The position numbers and the translations under genes were made by a program. Shown piece after piece: positions 1-15,689 of a stretch of 64,000 nucleotides of DNA. Below the pieces are notes generated by a model. That model was not told the DNA's origin and ran no database searches. It saw only the letters and a program-made list of their open reading frames with translations. The DNA is taken from contig NC_030678.2 of NCBI RefSeq assembly GCF_000004195.4, forward strand, positions 155,108,547-155,172,546. The letters run 5' to 3'. Numbering within the stretch: position 1 is the stretch's first letter; the number at the start of each line of letters is the position of its first letter. The stretch is from Xenopus tropicalis (Eukaryota > Chordata > Amphibia > Anura > Pipidae).

Positions 1-88
1 CCACAAGGATGCCCTTGTTTCTAGTATTTTTTCATTTCTGTGACCTGTGCTATATGTAACTTGTATCCATTGCTGTACTATCTAGAGC

Positions 89-273
89 AGCACTGCCCAA
101 CTTCTACATGTCATAGGCCCATTATGTCTCATAAAGCGTATCTGAGGGCCAGATTATATTAAAATGATAATGTCATACAATCAAGTCTATGTAACCGCAA
201 GGCAGACCGAGGGCCATAAAAATCCTTTGGAGGGCCACATGTGGCCCATGGTTCTTCAGTTGAACAGGCCCGG
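89..273. mobile_element. hAT-like MITE with 8-bp target duplication
   Basis: A 185-bp non-coding element flanked by a perfect 8-bp duplication, TCTAGAGC, at 81-88 and 274-281. Its ends are related but imperfect inverted repeats (AGCACTGCCCAACT and the complement of AGTTGAACAGGCCC). The 8-bp duplication is characteristic of hAT-superfamily insertions. It has no coding capacity, so it is a non-autonomous copy. Confidence 0.75.
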
Positions 274-281
274 TCTAGAGC

Positions 282-811
282 TATGGTCTACACAAAAACA
301 TTTAGACATTATTCTCTTTATTAGATTATACATTATGCCTGCACACCCACCAGCCTATCAGGCAGGGCCAGATTTGTGGCAAATTAAGGGGCGGCATGAC
401 ACCCAGCCACACGTGATGTAGCTTACACCCAGAGTAATGCAGATCCAGCACGTCCCTGTGCCCCCGGTGTAAGCCAAACAATGCACACGTGCACAATGTA
501 TACAATGGTCTTCATAAGGCCTTGGGGAAGCGGGGTTATGAGGTTCTGTAGGTCTGTAGGTTCCTTATGCCTAATAAAGACTAATATGTCACAATGGATG
601 ACTAACCCGTGCCATACATGTCCATCTATTGGCTGCTGTGGGACAGACTGTATCAACTCATGATATACAATTCTGGAAGCCAATACTATTATTATATCAT
701 TATACAGCACCAACATAGTCCATAGCACATTACAGAAATCAGTTAAAGTTCACTTAAAAGTATTAACCATATCATACACAAAGGAAGGTAACTGTCACCT
801 TGGAGTTAAAG
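282..811. other. No gene seen; short repeat fragment
   Basis: No supported coding region. Positions about 361-400 (GGGCCAGATTTGTGGC and the following GGGGCGGCATG) resemble the GC-rich inverted sequence inside the satellite spacers at 9844-9895, so an old copy of that element is likely. Nothing else is recognised. Confidence 0.5.
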
Positions 812-1024
812 GGGTGGTTCACATTTAAAGGAGAACTAAAAAAGTAATGCAGAAATGCTATACATTATGTTTGGGGTTTCTGTACCAGCCCAAGGCAACC
901 CCAGGCCTTTAGCAGGGAAGATCTGTGCCCCAAAAGATGCCCCAGTAGCCCCCCATCTTCTTTTCTGCTGATTCCCTGCCCATACTCTGTGCTGCTGTCA
1001 CTTACCTGAGCTTAGGGACCCACT
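812..1024. mobile_element. Left ends of two nested TTAA-type MITEs
   Basis: TTAAAGGGGTGGTTCAC (about 812-828) matches the left end of the T2-type TTAA MITEs common in Xenopus. Only 10-15 bp further in, TTTAAAGGAGAACTAAA begins a second element. The continuation of the first element reappears on the far side of the satellite (AATATGTTATAG at about 9400-9415). This fits insertion of the second MITE at a TTAA inside the first, with the 32-bp satellite inside the second. Family names come from memory of Xenopus repeats, not from a search. Confidence 0.6.
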
Positions 1025-4000
1025 CACACTATACTGTATATATAGAATATAAATGTCACACAATACTGTATATATAGAATATAAATGTCACACTATACTG
1101 TATATATAGAATATAAATGGCACACTATCCTGTATATATAGAATATAAATGGCACACTATACTGTATATATAGAATATAAATGGCACACTATACTGTATA
1201 TATAGAATATAAATGTCACACTATACTGTATATATAGAATATAAATGGCACAATATACTGTATATATAGAATATAAATGGCACACTATACTGTATATATA
1301 GAATATAAATGGCACACTATACTGTATATATAGAATATAAATGTCACACTATACTGTATATATAGAATATAAATGGCACAATATACTGTATATATAGAAT
1401 ATAAATGGCACACTATACTGTATATATAGAATATAAATGGCACAATATACTGTATATATAGAATATAAATGGCACAATATACTGTATATATAGAATATAA
1501 ATGGCACACTATACTGTATATATAGAATATAAATGGCACACTATACTGTATATATAGAATATAAATGGCACACTATACTGTATATATAGAATATAAATGG
1601 CACACTATACTGTATATATAGAATATAAATGGCACACTATACTGTATATATAGAATATAAATGGCACACTATACTGTATATATAGAATATAAATGGCACA
1701 ATATACTGTAAATATAGAATATAAATGGCACAATATACTGTATATATAGAATATAAATGGCACACTATACTGTATATATAGAATATAAATGGCACAATAT
1801 ACTGTAAATATAGAATATAAATGGCACAATATACTGTATATATAGAATATAAATGGCACACTATACTGTATATATAGAATATAAATGTCACACTATGCTG
1901 TATATACAGAATATAAATGTCACACTATACTGTATATACAGAATATAAATGGCACAATATACTGTATATATAGAATATAAATGGCACACTATACTGTATA
2001 TATAGAATATAAATGGCACAATATACTGTAAATATAGAATATAAATGGCACAATATACTGTATATATAGAATATAAATGGCACACTATACTGTATATATA
2101 GAATATAAATGGCACAATATACTGTAAATATAGAATATAAATGGCACACTATACTGTATATATAGAATATAAATGGCACACTATTCTGTATATATAGAAT
2201 ATAAATGGCACACTATACTGTATATATAGAATATAAATGTCACAATATACTGTATATATAGAATATAAATGGCACACTATACTGTATATATAGAATATAA
2301 ATGGCACACTATACTGTATATATAGAATATAAATGTCACAATATACTGTATATATAGAATATAAATGGCACACTATACTGTATATATAGAATATAAATGT
2401 CACACTATACTGTATATATAGAATATAAATGTCACACTATACTGTATATATAGAATATAAATGTCACACTATACTGTATATATAGAATATAAATGGCACA
2501 ATATACTGTATATATAGAATATAAATGGCACATTATACTGTATATGTAGAATATAAATGGCACAATATACTGTATATATAGAATATAAATGGCACACTAT
2601 ACTGTATATATAGAATAGAAATGGCACACTATACTGTATATATAGAATATAAATGGCACACTATACTGTATATATAGAATATAAATGGCACACTATACTG
2701 TATATATAGAATATAAATGGCACACTATACTGTATATATAGAATATAAATGGCACACTATACTGTATATATAGAATATAAATGGCACAATATACTGTAAA
2801 TATAGAATATAAATGGCACAATATACTGTATATATAGAATATAAATGGCACACTATACTGTATATATAGAATATAAATGGCACAATATACTGTAAATATA
2901 GAATATAAATGGCACAATATACTGTATATATAGAATATAAATGGCACACTATACTGTATATATAGAATATAAATGTCACACTATGCTGTATATACAGAAT
3001 ATAAATGTCACACTATACTGTATATACAGAATATAAATGGCACAATATACTGTATATATAGAATATAAATGGCACACTATACTGTATATATAGAATATAA
3101 ATGTCACACTATGCTGTATATATAGAATATAAATGTCACACTATACTGTATATACAGAATATAAATGGCACAATATACTGTATATATAGAATATAAATGT
3201 CACACTATGCTGTATATACAGAATATAAATGGCACACTATACTGTATATATAGAATATAAATGGCACACTATACTGTATATATAGAATATAAATGTCACA
3301 CTATGCTGTATATACAGAATATAAATGTCACACTATACTGTATATATAGAATATAAATGGCACACTATACTGTATATATAGAATATAAATGTCACACTAT
3401 ACTGTATATATAGAATATAAATGGCACAATATACTGTAAATATAGAATATAAATGGCACAATATACTGTATATATAGAATATAAATGGCACACTATACTG
3501 TATATATAGAATATAAATGGCACAATATACTGTAAATATAGAATATAAATGGCACACTATACTGTATATATAGAATATAAATGGCACACTATTCTGTATA
3601 TATAGAATATAAATGGCACACTATACTGTATATATAGAATATAAATGTCACAATATACTGTATATATAGAATATAAATGGCACACTATACTGTATATATA
3701 GAATATAAATGTCACAATATACTGTATATATAGAATATAAATGGCACACTATACTGTATATATAGAATATAAATGTCACACTATACTGTATATATAGAAT
3801 ATAAATGGCACACTATACTGTATATATAGAATATAAATGTCACACTATACTGTATATATAGAATATAAATGGCACAATATACTGTATATATAGAATATAA
3901 ATGGCACACTATACTGTATATATAGAATATAAATGGCACAATATACTGTATATATATAATATAAATGGCACAATATACTGTATATATAGAATATAAATGT

Positions 4001-7000
4001 CACACTATACTGTATATATAGAATATAAATGGCACAATATACTGTATATATAGAATATAAATGGCACACTATACTGTATATATAGAATATAAATGGCACA
4101 ATATACTGTATATATATAATATAAATGGCACAATATACTGTATATATAGAATATAAATGGCACACTATACTGTATATATAGAATATAAATGGCACACTAT
4201 ACTGTATATATAGAATATAAATGGTACACTATACTGTATATATAGAATATAAATGGCACAATATACTGTAAATATAGAATATAAATGGCACAATATACTG
4301 TATATATAGAATATAAATGGAACACTATACTGTATATATAGAATATAAATGGCACAATATACTGTAAATATAGAATATAAATGGCACAATATACTGTATA
4401 TATAGAATATAAATGGCACACTATACTGTATATATAGAATATAAATGTCACACTATGCTGTATATACAGAATATAAATGTCACACTATACTGTATATACA
4501 GAATATAAATGGCACAATATACTGTATATATAGAATATAAATGGCACACTATACTGTATATATAGAATATAAATGGCACAATATACTGTAAATATAGAAT
4601 ATAAATGGCACAATATACTGTATATATAGAATATAAATGGCACACTATACTGTATATATAGAATATAAATGGCACACTATACTGTATATATAGAATATAA
4701 ATGTCACAATATACTGTATATATAGAATATAAATGGCACACTATACTGTATATATAGAATATAAATGTCACAATATACTGTATATATAGAATATAAATGG
4801 CACACTATACTGTATATATAGAATATAAATGTCACAATATACTGTATATATAGAATATAAATGGCACACTATACTGTATATATAGAATATAAATGTCACA
4901 ATATACTGTATATATAGAATATAAATGGCACACTATACTGTATATATAGAATAGAAATGGCACAATATACTGTATATATAGAATAGAAATGTCACACTAT
5001 ACTGTATATATAGAATATAAATGTCACACTATACTGTATATATAGAATATAAATGGCACACTATACTGTATATATAGAATATAAATGGCACACTATACTG
5101 TATATATAGAATATAAATGGCACACTATACAGTATATGTAGAATATAAATGGCACACTATACTGTATATATAGAATAGAAATGTCACACTATACTGTATA
5201 TATAGAATATAAATGTCACACTATACTGTATATATAGAATATAAATGGCACACTATACTGTATATATAGAATATAAATGGCACAATATACTGTATATATA
5301 GAATATAAATGGCACACTATACTGTATATATAGAATATAAATGGCACACTATACTGTATATATAGAATATAAATGGCACACTATACAGTATATGTAGAAT
5401 ATAAATGGCACACTATACTGTATATATAGAATATAAATGGCACACTATACTGTATATATAGAATATAAATGGCACACTATACTGTATATATAGAATATAA
5501 ATGGTACACTATACTGTATATATAGAATATAAATGGCACAATATACTGTAAATATAGAATATAAATGGCACAATATACTGTATATATAGAATATAAATGG
5601 AACACTATACTGTATATATAGAATATAAATGGCACAATATACTGTAAATATAGAATATAAATGGCACAATATACTGTATATATAGAATATAAATGGCACA
5701 CTATACTGTATATATAGAATATAAATGTCACACTATGCTGTATATACAGAATATAAATGTCACACTATACTGTATATACAGAATATAAATGGCACAATAT
5801 ACTGTATATATAGAATATAAATGGCACACTATACTGTATATATAGAATATAAATGGCACAATATACTGTAAATATAGAATATAAATGGCACAATATACTG
5901 TATATATAGAATATAAATGGCACACTATACTGTATATATAGAATATAAATGGCACACTATACTGTATATATAGAATATAAATGTCACAATATACTGTATA
6001 TATAGAATATAAATGGCACACTATACTGTATATATAGAATATAAATGTCACAATATACTGTATATATAGAATATTAATGGCACACTATACTGTATATATA
6101 GAATAGAAATGGCACAATATACTGTATATATAGAATAGAAATGTCACACTATACTGTATATATAGAATATAAATGTCACACTATACTGTATATATAGAAT
6201 ATAAATGGCACACTATACTGTATATATAGAATATAAATGGCACACTATACTGTATATATAGAATATAAATGGCACACTATACAGTATATGTAGAATATAA
6301 ATGGCACACTATACTGTATATATAGAATAGAAATGTCACACTATACTGTATATATAGAATATAAATGTCACACTATACTGTATATATAGAATATAAATGG
6401 CACACTATACTGTATATATAGAATATAAATGGCACAATATACTGTATATATAGAATATAAATGGCACACTATACTGTATATATAGAATATAAATGGCACA
6501 CTATACTGTATATATAGAATATAAATGGCACACTATACAGTATATGTAGAATATAAATGGCACACTATACTGTATATATAGAATATAAATGGCACACTAT
6601 ACTGTATATATAGAATATAAATGGCACACTATACTGTATATATAGAATATAAATGGTACACTATACTGTATATATTGAATATAAATGGCACAATATACTG
6701 TAAATATAGAATATAAATGGCACAATATACTGTATATATAGAATATAAATGGAACACTATACTGTATATATAGAATATAAATGGCACAATATACTGTAAA
6801 TATAGAATATAAATGGCACAATATACTGTATATATAGAATATAAATGGCACACTATACTGTATATATAGAATATAAATGTCACACTATGCTGTATATACA
6901 GAATATAAATGTCACACTATACTGTATATACAGAATATAAATGGCACAATATACTGTATATATAGAATATAAATGGCACACTATACTGTATATATAGAAT

Positions 7001-9353
7001 ATAAATGGCACAATATACTGTAAATATAGAATATAAATGGCACAATATACTGTATATATAGAATATAAATGGCACACTATACTGTATATATAGAATATAA
7101 ATGGCACACTATACTGTATATATAGAATATAAATGTCACAATATACTGTATATATAGAATATAAATGGCACACTATACTGTATATATAGAATATAAATGT
7201 CACAATATACTGTATATATAGAATATAAATGGCACACTATACTGTATATATAGAATAGAAATGGCACAATATACTGTATATATAGAATAGAAATGTCACA
7301 CTATACTGTATATATAGAATATAAATGTCACACTATACTGTATATATAGAATATAAATGGCACACTATACTGTATATATAGAATATAAATGGCACACTAT
7401 ACTGTATATATAGAATATAAATGGCACACTATACAGTATATGTAGAATATAAATGGCACACTATACTGTATATATAGAATAGAAATGTCACACTATACTG
7501 TATATATAGAATATAAATGTCACACTATACTGTATATATAGAATATAAATGGCACACTATACTGTATATATAGAATATAAATGGCACAATATACTGTATA
7601 TATAGAATATAAATGGCACACTATACTGTATATATAGAATATAAATGGCACACTATACTGTATATATAGAATATAAATGGCACACTATACAGTATATGTA
7701 GAATATAAATGGCACACTATACTGTATATATAGAATATAAATGGCACACTATACTGTATATATAGAATATAAATGGCACACTATACTGTATATATAGAAT
7801 ATAAATGGTACACTATACTGTATATATTGAATATAAATGGCACAATATACTGTAAATATAGAATATAAATGGCACAATATACTGTATATATAGAATATAA
7901 ATGGAACACTATACTGTATATATAGAATATAAATGGCACAATATACTGTAAATATAGAATATAAATGGCACAATATACTGTATATATAGAATATAAATGG
8001 CACACTATACTGTATATATAGAATATAAATGTCACACTATGCTGTATATACAGAATATAAATGTCACACTATACTGTATATACAGAATATAAATGGCACA
8101 ATATACTGTATATATAGAATATAAATGGCACACTATACTGTATATATAGAATATAAATGGCACAATATACTGTAAATATAGAATATAAATGGCACAATAT
8201 ACTGTATATATAGAATATAAATGGCACACTATACTGTATATATAGAATATAAATGGCACACTATACTGTATATATAGAATATAAATGTCACAATATACTG
8301 TATATATAGAATATAAATGGCACACTATACTGTATATATAGAATATAAATGGCACAATATACTGTATATATAGAATATAAATGGCACACTATACTGTATA
8401 TATAGAATATAAATGGCACAATATACTGTATATATAGAATATAAATGGCACACTATACTGTATATATAGAATATAAATGTCACAATATACTGTATATATA
8501 GAATATAAATGGCACACTATACTGTATATATAGAATATAAATGTCACAATATACTGTATATATAGAATATAAATGGCACACTATATTGTATATATAGAAT
8601 AGAAATGGCACAATATACTGTATATATAGAATAGAAATGTCACACTATACTGTATATATAGAATATAAATGTCACACTATACTGTATATATAGAATATAA
8701 ATGGCACACTATACTGTATATATAGAATATAAATGGCACACTATACTGTATATATAGAATATAAATGGCACACTATACAGTATATGTAGAATATAAATGG
8801 CACACTATACTGTATATATAGAATAGAAATGTCACACTATACTGTATATATAGAATATAAATGTCACACTATACTGTATATATAGAATATAAATGGCACA
8901 CTATACTGTATATATAGAATATAAATGGCACACTATACTGTATATATAGAATATAAATGGCACACTATACAGTATATGTAGAATATAAATGGCACACTAT
9001 ACTGTATATATAGAATATAAATGGCACACTATACTGTATATATAGAATAGAAATGGCACACTATACTGTATATATAGAATAGAAATGGCACACTATACTG
9101 TATATATAGAATAGAAATGGCACACTATACTGTATATATAGAATATAAATGGCACACTATACTGTATATATAGAATATAAATGGCACACTATACTGTATA
9201 TATAGAATAGAAATGGCACACTATACTGTATATATAGAATATAAATGGCACACTATACTGTATATATAGAATAGAAATGGCACAATATACTGTATATATA
9301 GAATAGAAATGGCACACTATACTGTATATATAGAATAGAAATGGCACAATATA
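1025..9353. repeat. 32-bp satellite, block 1 (about 260 units)
   Basis: An uninterrupted head-to-tail array of a 32-bp AT-rich unit whose core is CTGTATATATAG followed by AATATAAATGGCAC. Variants recur at a few fixed positions (CACTAT/CAATAT, ATGG/ATGT, AATATAAAT/AATAGAAAT, GTATATA/GTAAATA) and are arranged in higher-order patterns rather than at random. The AATAGAAAT variant is concentrated in the last units (about 9040-9350). The minus strand is stop-free over long stretches because three units make 96 bp, but this is low-complexity sequence and not a gene. Confidence 0.97.
4165..9000. repeat. Higher-order repeat: 40-unit and 36-unit supermonomers
   Basis: Within block 1 the same ordered series of variant units recurs starting near 4165, 5445, 6597 and 7749. 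The spacings are 1280 bp (40 units), 1152 bp (36 units) and 1152 bp. Marker variants that recur include TGGTACAC, TGGAACAC, the ACAGTATATGTAG unit and the GCTGTATATACAG unit. The copies at 6597 and 7749 share a further private variant (TATATTGAATAT) absent from the one at 5445, so the last two are the closest relatives. Confidence 0.85.
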
Positions 9354-9913
9354 AGGCATTTCTAGTCAGATTCATTTTTAGTTTAGTTCTGCTTTTAACC
9401 TTTAATATGTTATAGAAAGGCTAATCTTAAATAAGTTTTCAATTGGGCTTTTTTTTTTTTTTTTAAATCATTTTTGAATTAATTCCCTTCTTCTTCTAAC
9501 CCTGTCCAGCTTTCAAACAGGGGTCACCAACCCAACATTTAAAAAACAAATGCTCAGCAAGGCTACAATTTTATTTATTGTTTTATTTTTTATACTTTTT
9601 GGTACTCATCTTTCTATTCAGGCCGCTCCAATTCTTATTTACAGGGCCGTATTTCTGATCCGTGCTCCCCAAGGCCAACTCCCGCCCCCCCCGCACATGC
9701 ACATTTGCGAGTCCCTCCCTACCCCCCCTGCGAGCGCACGCATGCGCATTCGCGCGGGTGACAATTTAAACTTCATACGGAGCAGTGGGGAGAGGTCCCC
9801 ATTGCTCCTTATGGGAGCGAAACTTCGGCGCGGCAGGGCGGCATGCTGCCCCTAAATTTTTGCCGCCCTAGGCCTCGCCACAAATCCGGGCCTGCATATT
9901 CAAGCCTCTCCTT
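9354..9913. mobile_element. Satellite spacer 1: right MITE ends plus GC-rich nested element
   Basis: It begins with TTTAGTTCTGCTTTTAA (the counterpart of the AGGAGAACTAAA left end) and continues with sequence of T2-type TTAA MITEs (AATATGTTATAGAAAGGC, then a T16 run, then CTTCTTCTTCTAACC and CAGGGGTCACCAACCC). A GC-rich part follows (about 9640-9895), bounded by imperfect inverted repeats (CAGGGCCGTATTT and the complement of AAATCCGGGCCTGC). It ends with CCTCTCCTTTAAA, where satellite resumes. The 101-codon open frame inside (9550-9855) has no recognisable protein character. Confidence 0.7.
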
Positions 9914-12900
9914 TAAATGGCACAATATACTGTATATATAGAATATAAATGGCACAATATACTGTATATATAGAATATAAATGGCACAATATACTGTATA
10001 TATAGAATATAAATGGCACACTATACTGTATATATAGAATATAAATGTCACAATATACTGTATATATAGAATATAAATGGCACACTATACTGTATATATA
10101 GAATATAAATGTCACACTATACTGTATATATAGAATATAAATGGCACACTATACTGTATATATAGAATATAAATGTCACACTATACTGTATATATAGAAT
10201 ATAAATGGCACAATATACTGTATATATAGAATATAAATGGCACACTATACTGTATATATAGAATATAAATGGCACAATATACTGTATATATATAATATAA
10301 ATGGCACAATATACTGTATATATAGAATATAAATGTCACACTATACTGTATATATAGAATATAAATGGCACAATATACTGTATATATAGAATATAAATGG
10401 CACACTATACTGTATATATAGAATATAAATGGCACAATATACTGTATATATATAATATAAATGGCACAATATACTGTATATATAGAATATAAATGGCACA
10501 CTATACTGTATATATAGAATATAAATGGCACACTATACTGTATATATAGAATATAAATGGTACACTATACTGTATATATAGAATATAAATGGCACAATAT
10601 ACTGTAAATATAGAATATAAATGGCACAATATACTGTATATATAGAATATAAATGGAACACTATACTGTATATATAGAATATAAATGGCACAATATACTG
10701 TAAATATAGAATATAAATGGCACAATATACTGTATATATAGAATATAAATGGCACACTATACTGTATATATAGAATATAAATGTCACACTATGCTGTATA
10801 TACAGAATATAAATGTCACACTATACTGTATATACAGAATATAAATGGCACAATATACTGTATATATAGAATATAAATGGCACACTATACTGTATATATA
10901 GAATATAAATGGCACAATATACTGTAAATATAGAATATAAATGGCACAATATACTGTATATATAGAATATAAATGGCACACTATACTGTATATATAGAAT
11001 ATAAATGGCACACTATACTGTATATATAGAATATAAATGTCACAATATACTGTATATATAGAATATAAATGGCACACTATACTGTATATATAGAATATAA
11101 ATGTCACAATATACTGTATATATAGAATATAAATGGCACACTATACTGTATATATAGAATATAAATGTCACAATATACTGTATATATAGAATATAAATGG
11201 CACACTATACTGTATATATAGAATATAAATGTCACAATATACTGTATATATAGAATATAAATGGCACACTATACTGTATATATAGAATAGAAATGGCACA
11301 ATATACTGTATATATAGAATAGAAATGTCACACTATACTGTATATATAGAATATAAATGTCACACTATACTGTATATATAGAATATAAATGGCACACTAT
11401 ACTGTATATATAGAATATAAATGGCACACTATACTGTATATATAGAATATAAATGGCACACTATACAGTATATGTAGAATATAAATGGCACACTATACTG
11501 TATATATAGAATAGAAATGTCACACTATACTGTATATATAGAATATAAATGTCACACTATACTGTATATATAGAATATAAATGGCACACTATACTGTATA
11601 TATAGAATATAAATGGCACAATATACTGTATATATAGAATATAAATGGCACACTATACTGTATATATAGAATATAAATGGCACACTATACTGTATATATA
11701 GAATATAAATGGCACACTATACAGTATATGTAGAATATAAATGGCACACTATACTGTATATATAGAATATAAATGGCACACTATACTGTATATATAGAAT
11801 ATAAATGGCACACTATACTGTATATATAGAATATAAATGGTACACTATACTGTATATATAGAATATAAATGGCACAATATACTGTAAATATAGAATATAA
11901 ATGGCACAATATACTGTATATATAGAATATAAATGGAACACTATACTGTATATATAGAATATAAATGGCACAATATACTGTAAATATAGAATATAAATGG
12001 CACAATATACTGTATATATAGAATATAAATGGCACACTATACTGTATATATAGAATATAAATGTCACACTATGCTGTATATACAGAATATAAATGTCACA
12101 CTATACTGTATATACAGAATATAAATGGCACAATATACTGTATATATAGAATATAAATGGCACACTATACTGTATATATAGAATATAAATGGCACAATAT
12201 ACTGTAAATATAGAATATAAATGGCACAATATACTGTATATATAGAATATAAATGGCACACTATACTGTATATATAGAATATAAATGGCACACTATACTG
12301 TATATATAGAATATAAATGTCACAATATACTGTATATATAGAATATAAATGGCACACTATACTGTATATATAGAATATAAATGTCACAATATACTGTATA
12401 TATAGAATATAAATGGCACACTATACTGTATATATAGAATAGAAATGGCACAATATACTGTATATATAGAATAGAAATGTCACACTATACTGTATATATA
12501 GAATATAAATGTCACACTATACTGTATATATAGAATATAAATGGCACACTATACTGTATATATAGAATATAAATGGCACACTATACTGTATATATAGAAT
12601 ATAAATGGCACACTATACAGTATATGTAGAATATAAATGGCACACTATACTGTATATATAGAATAGAAATGTCACACTATACTGTATATATAGAATATAA
12701 ATGTCACACTATACTGTATATATAGAATATAAATGGCACACTATACTGTATATATAGAATATAAATGGCACAATATACTGTATATATAGAATATAAATGG
12801 CACACTATACTGTATATATAGAATATAAATGGCACACTATACTGTATATATAGAATATAAATGGCACACTATACAGTATATGTAGAATATAAATGGCACA

Positions 12901-15689
12901 CTATACTGTATATATAGAATATAAATGGCACACTATACTGTATATATAGAATATAAATGGCACACTATACTGTATATATAGAATATAAATGGTACACTAT
13001 ACTGTATATATTGAATATAAATGGCACAATATACTGTAAATATAGAATATAAATGGCACAATATACTGTATATATAGAATATAAATGGAACACTATACTG
13101 TATATATAGAATATAAATGGCACAATATACTGTAAATATAGAATATAAATGGCACAATATACTGTATATATAGAATATAAATGGCACACTATACTGTATA
13201 TATAGAATATAAATGTCACACTATGCTGTATATACAGAATATAAATGTCACACTATACTGTATATACAGAATATAAATGGCACAATATACTGTATATATA
13301 GAATATAAATGGCACACTATACTGTATATATAGAATATAAATGGCACAATATACTGTAAATATAGAATATAAATGGCACAATATACTGTATATATAGAAT
13401 ATAAATGGCACACTATACTGTATATATAGAATATAAATGGCACACTATACTGTATATATAGAATATAAATGTCACAATATACTGTATATATAGAATATAA
13501 ATGGCACACTATACTGTATATATAGAATATAAATGTCACAATATACTGTATATATAGAATATAAATGGCACACTATACTGTATATATAGAATAGAAATGG
13601 CACAATATACTGTATATATAGAATAGAAATGTCACACTATACTGTATATATAGAATATAAATGTCACACTATACTGTATATATAGAATATAAATGGCACA
13701 CTATACTGTATATATAGAATATAAATGGCACACTATACTGTATATATAGAATATAAATGGCACACTATACAGTATATGTAGAATATAAATGGCACACTAT
13801 ACTGTATATATAGAATAGAAATGTCACACTATACTGTATATATAGAATATAAATGTCACACTATACTGTATATATAGAATATAAATGGCACACTATACTG
13901 TATATATAGAATATAAATGGCACAATATACTGTATATATAGAATATAAATGGCACACTATACTGTATATATAGAATATAAATGGCACACTATACTGTATA
14001 TATAGAATATAAATGGCACACTATACAGTATATGTAGAATATAAATGGCACACTATACTGTATATATAGAATATAAATGGCACACTATACTGTATATATA
14101 GAATATAAATGGCACACTATACTGTATATATAGAATATAAATGGTACACTATACTGTATATATTGAATATAAATGGCACAATATACTGTAAATATAGAAT
14201 ATAAATGGCACAATATACTGTATATATAGAATATAAATGGAACACTATACTGTATATATAGAATATAAATGGCACAATATACTGTAAATATAGAATATAA
14301 ATGGCACAATATACTGTATATATAGAATATAAATGGCACACTATACTGTATATATAGAATATAAATGTCACACTATGCTGTATATACAGAATATAAATGT
14401 CACACTATACTGTATATACAGAATATAAATGGCACAATATACTGTATATATAGAATATAAATGGCACACTATACTGTATATATAGAATATAAATGGCACA
14501 ATATACTGTAAATATAGAATATAAATGGCACAATATACTGTATATATAGAATATAAATGGCACACTATACTGTATATATAGAATATAAATGGCACACTAT
14601 ACTGTATATATAGAATATAAATGTCACAATATACTGTATATATAGAATATAAATGGCACACTATACTGTATATATAGAATATAAATGGCACAATATACTG
14701 TATATATAGAATATAAATGGCACACTATACTGTATATATAGAATATAAATGGCACAATATACTGTATATATAGAATATAAATGGCACACTATACTGTATA
14801 TATAGAATATAAATGTCACAATATACTGTATATATAGAATATAAATGGCACACTATACTGTATATATAGAATATAAATGTCACAATATACTGTATATATA
14901 GAATATAAATGGCACACTATATTGTATATATAGAATAGAAATGGCACAATATACTGTATATATAGAATAGAAATGTCACACTATACTGTATATATAGAAT
15001 ATAAATGTCACACTATACTGTATATATAGAATATAAATGGCACACTATACTGTATATATAGAATATAAATGGCACACTATACTGTATATATAGAATATAA
15101 ATGGCACACTATACAGTATATGTAGAATATAAATGGCACACTATACTGTATATATAGAATAGAAATGTCACACTATACTGTATATATAGAATATAAATGT
15201 CACACTATACTGTATATATAGAATATAAATGGCACACTATACTGTATATATAGAATATAAATGGCACACTATACTGTATATATAGAATATAAATGGCACA
15301 CTATACAGTATATGTAGAATATAAATGGCACACTATACTGTATATATAGAATATAAATGGCACACTATACTGTATATATAGAATAGAAATGGCACACTAT
15401 ACTGTATATATAGAATAGAAATGGCACACTATACTGTATATATAGAATAGAAATGGCACACTATACTGTATATATAGAATATAAATGGCACACTATACTG
15501 TATATATAGAATATAAATGGCACACTATACTGTATATATAGAATAGAAATGGCACACTATACTGTATATATAGAATATAAATGGCACACTATACTGTATA
15601 TATAGAATAGAAATGGCACAATATACTGTATATATAGAATAGAAATGGCACACTATACTGTATATATAGAATAGAAATGGCACAATATA
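9914..15689. repeat. 32-bp satellite, block 2 (about 180 units)
   Basis: The same 32-bp unit and orientation as block 1. It repeats the higher-order pattern of block 1 at an offset of 6336 bp, with supermonomer starts near 10501, 11781, 12933 and 14085. It ends in AATAGAAAT-type units and then the second spacer. Confidence 0.97.

Larger units (their letters stand above)
3650..9985. repeat. 6336-bp tandem segmental duplication, copy A
   Basis: From about 3650 to the end of the first spacer and into the next array, the sequence recurs at an offset of exactly 6336 bp (198 x 32). Sites I compared, including private variants such as CTATATTGTAT at 8581 and 14917, match. Identity fails just left of about 3650. 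Copy B follows directly. Confidence 0.88.

Noticed and set aside
9550..9855. 101-codon open frame in spacer 1, repeated in spacer 2 at 15886-16191
   Set aside because: It spans the joint between a T-rich MITE part and a GC-rich nested element, and is disrupted in spacer 3. The hydrophobic start looks like a signal peptide only because of the T-rich DNA.
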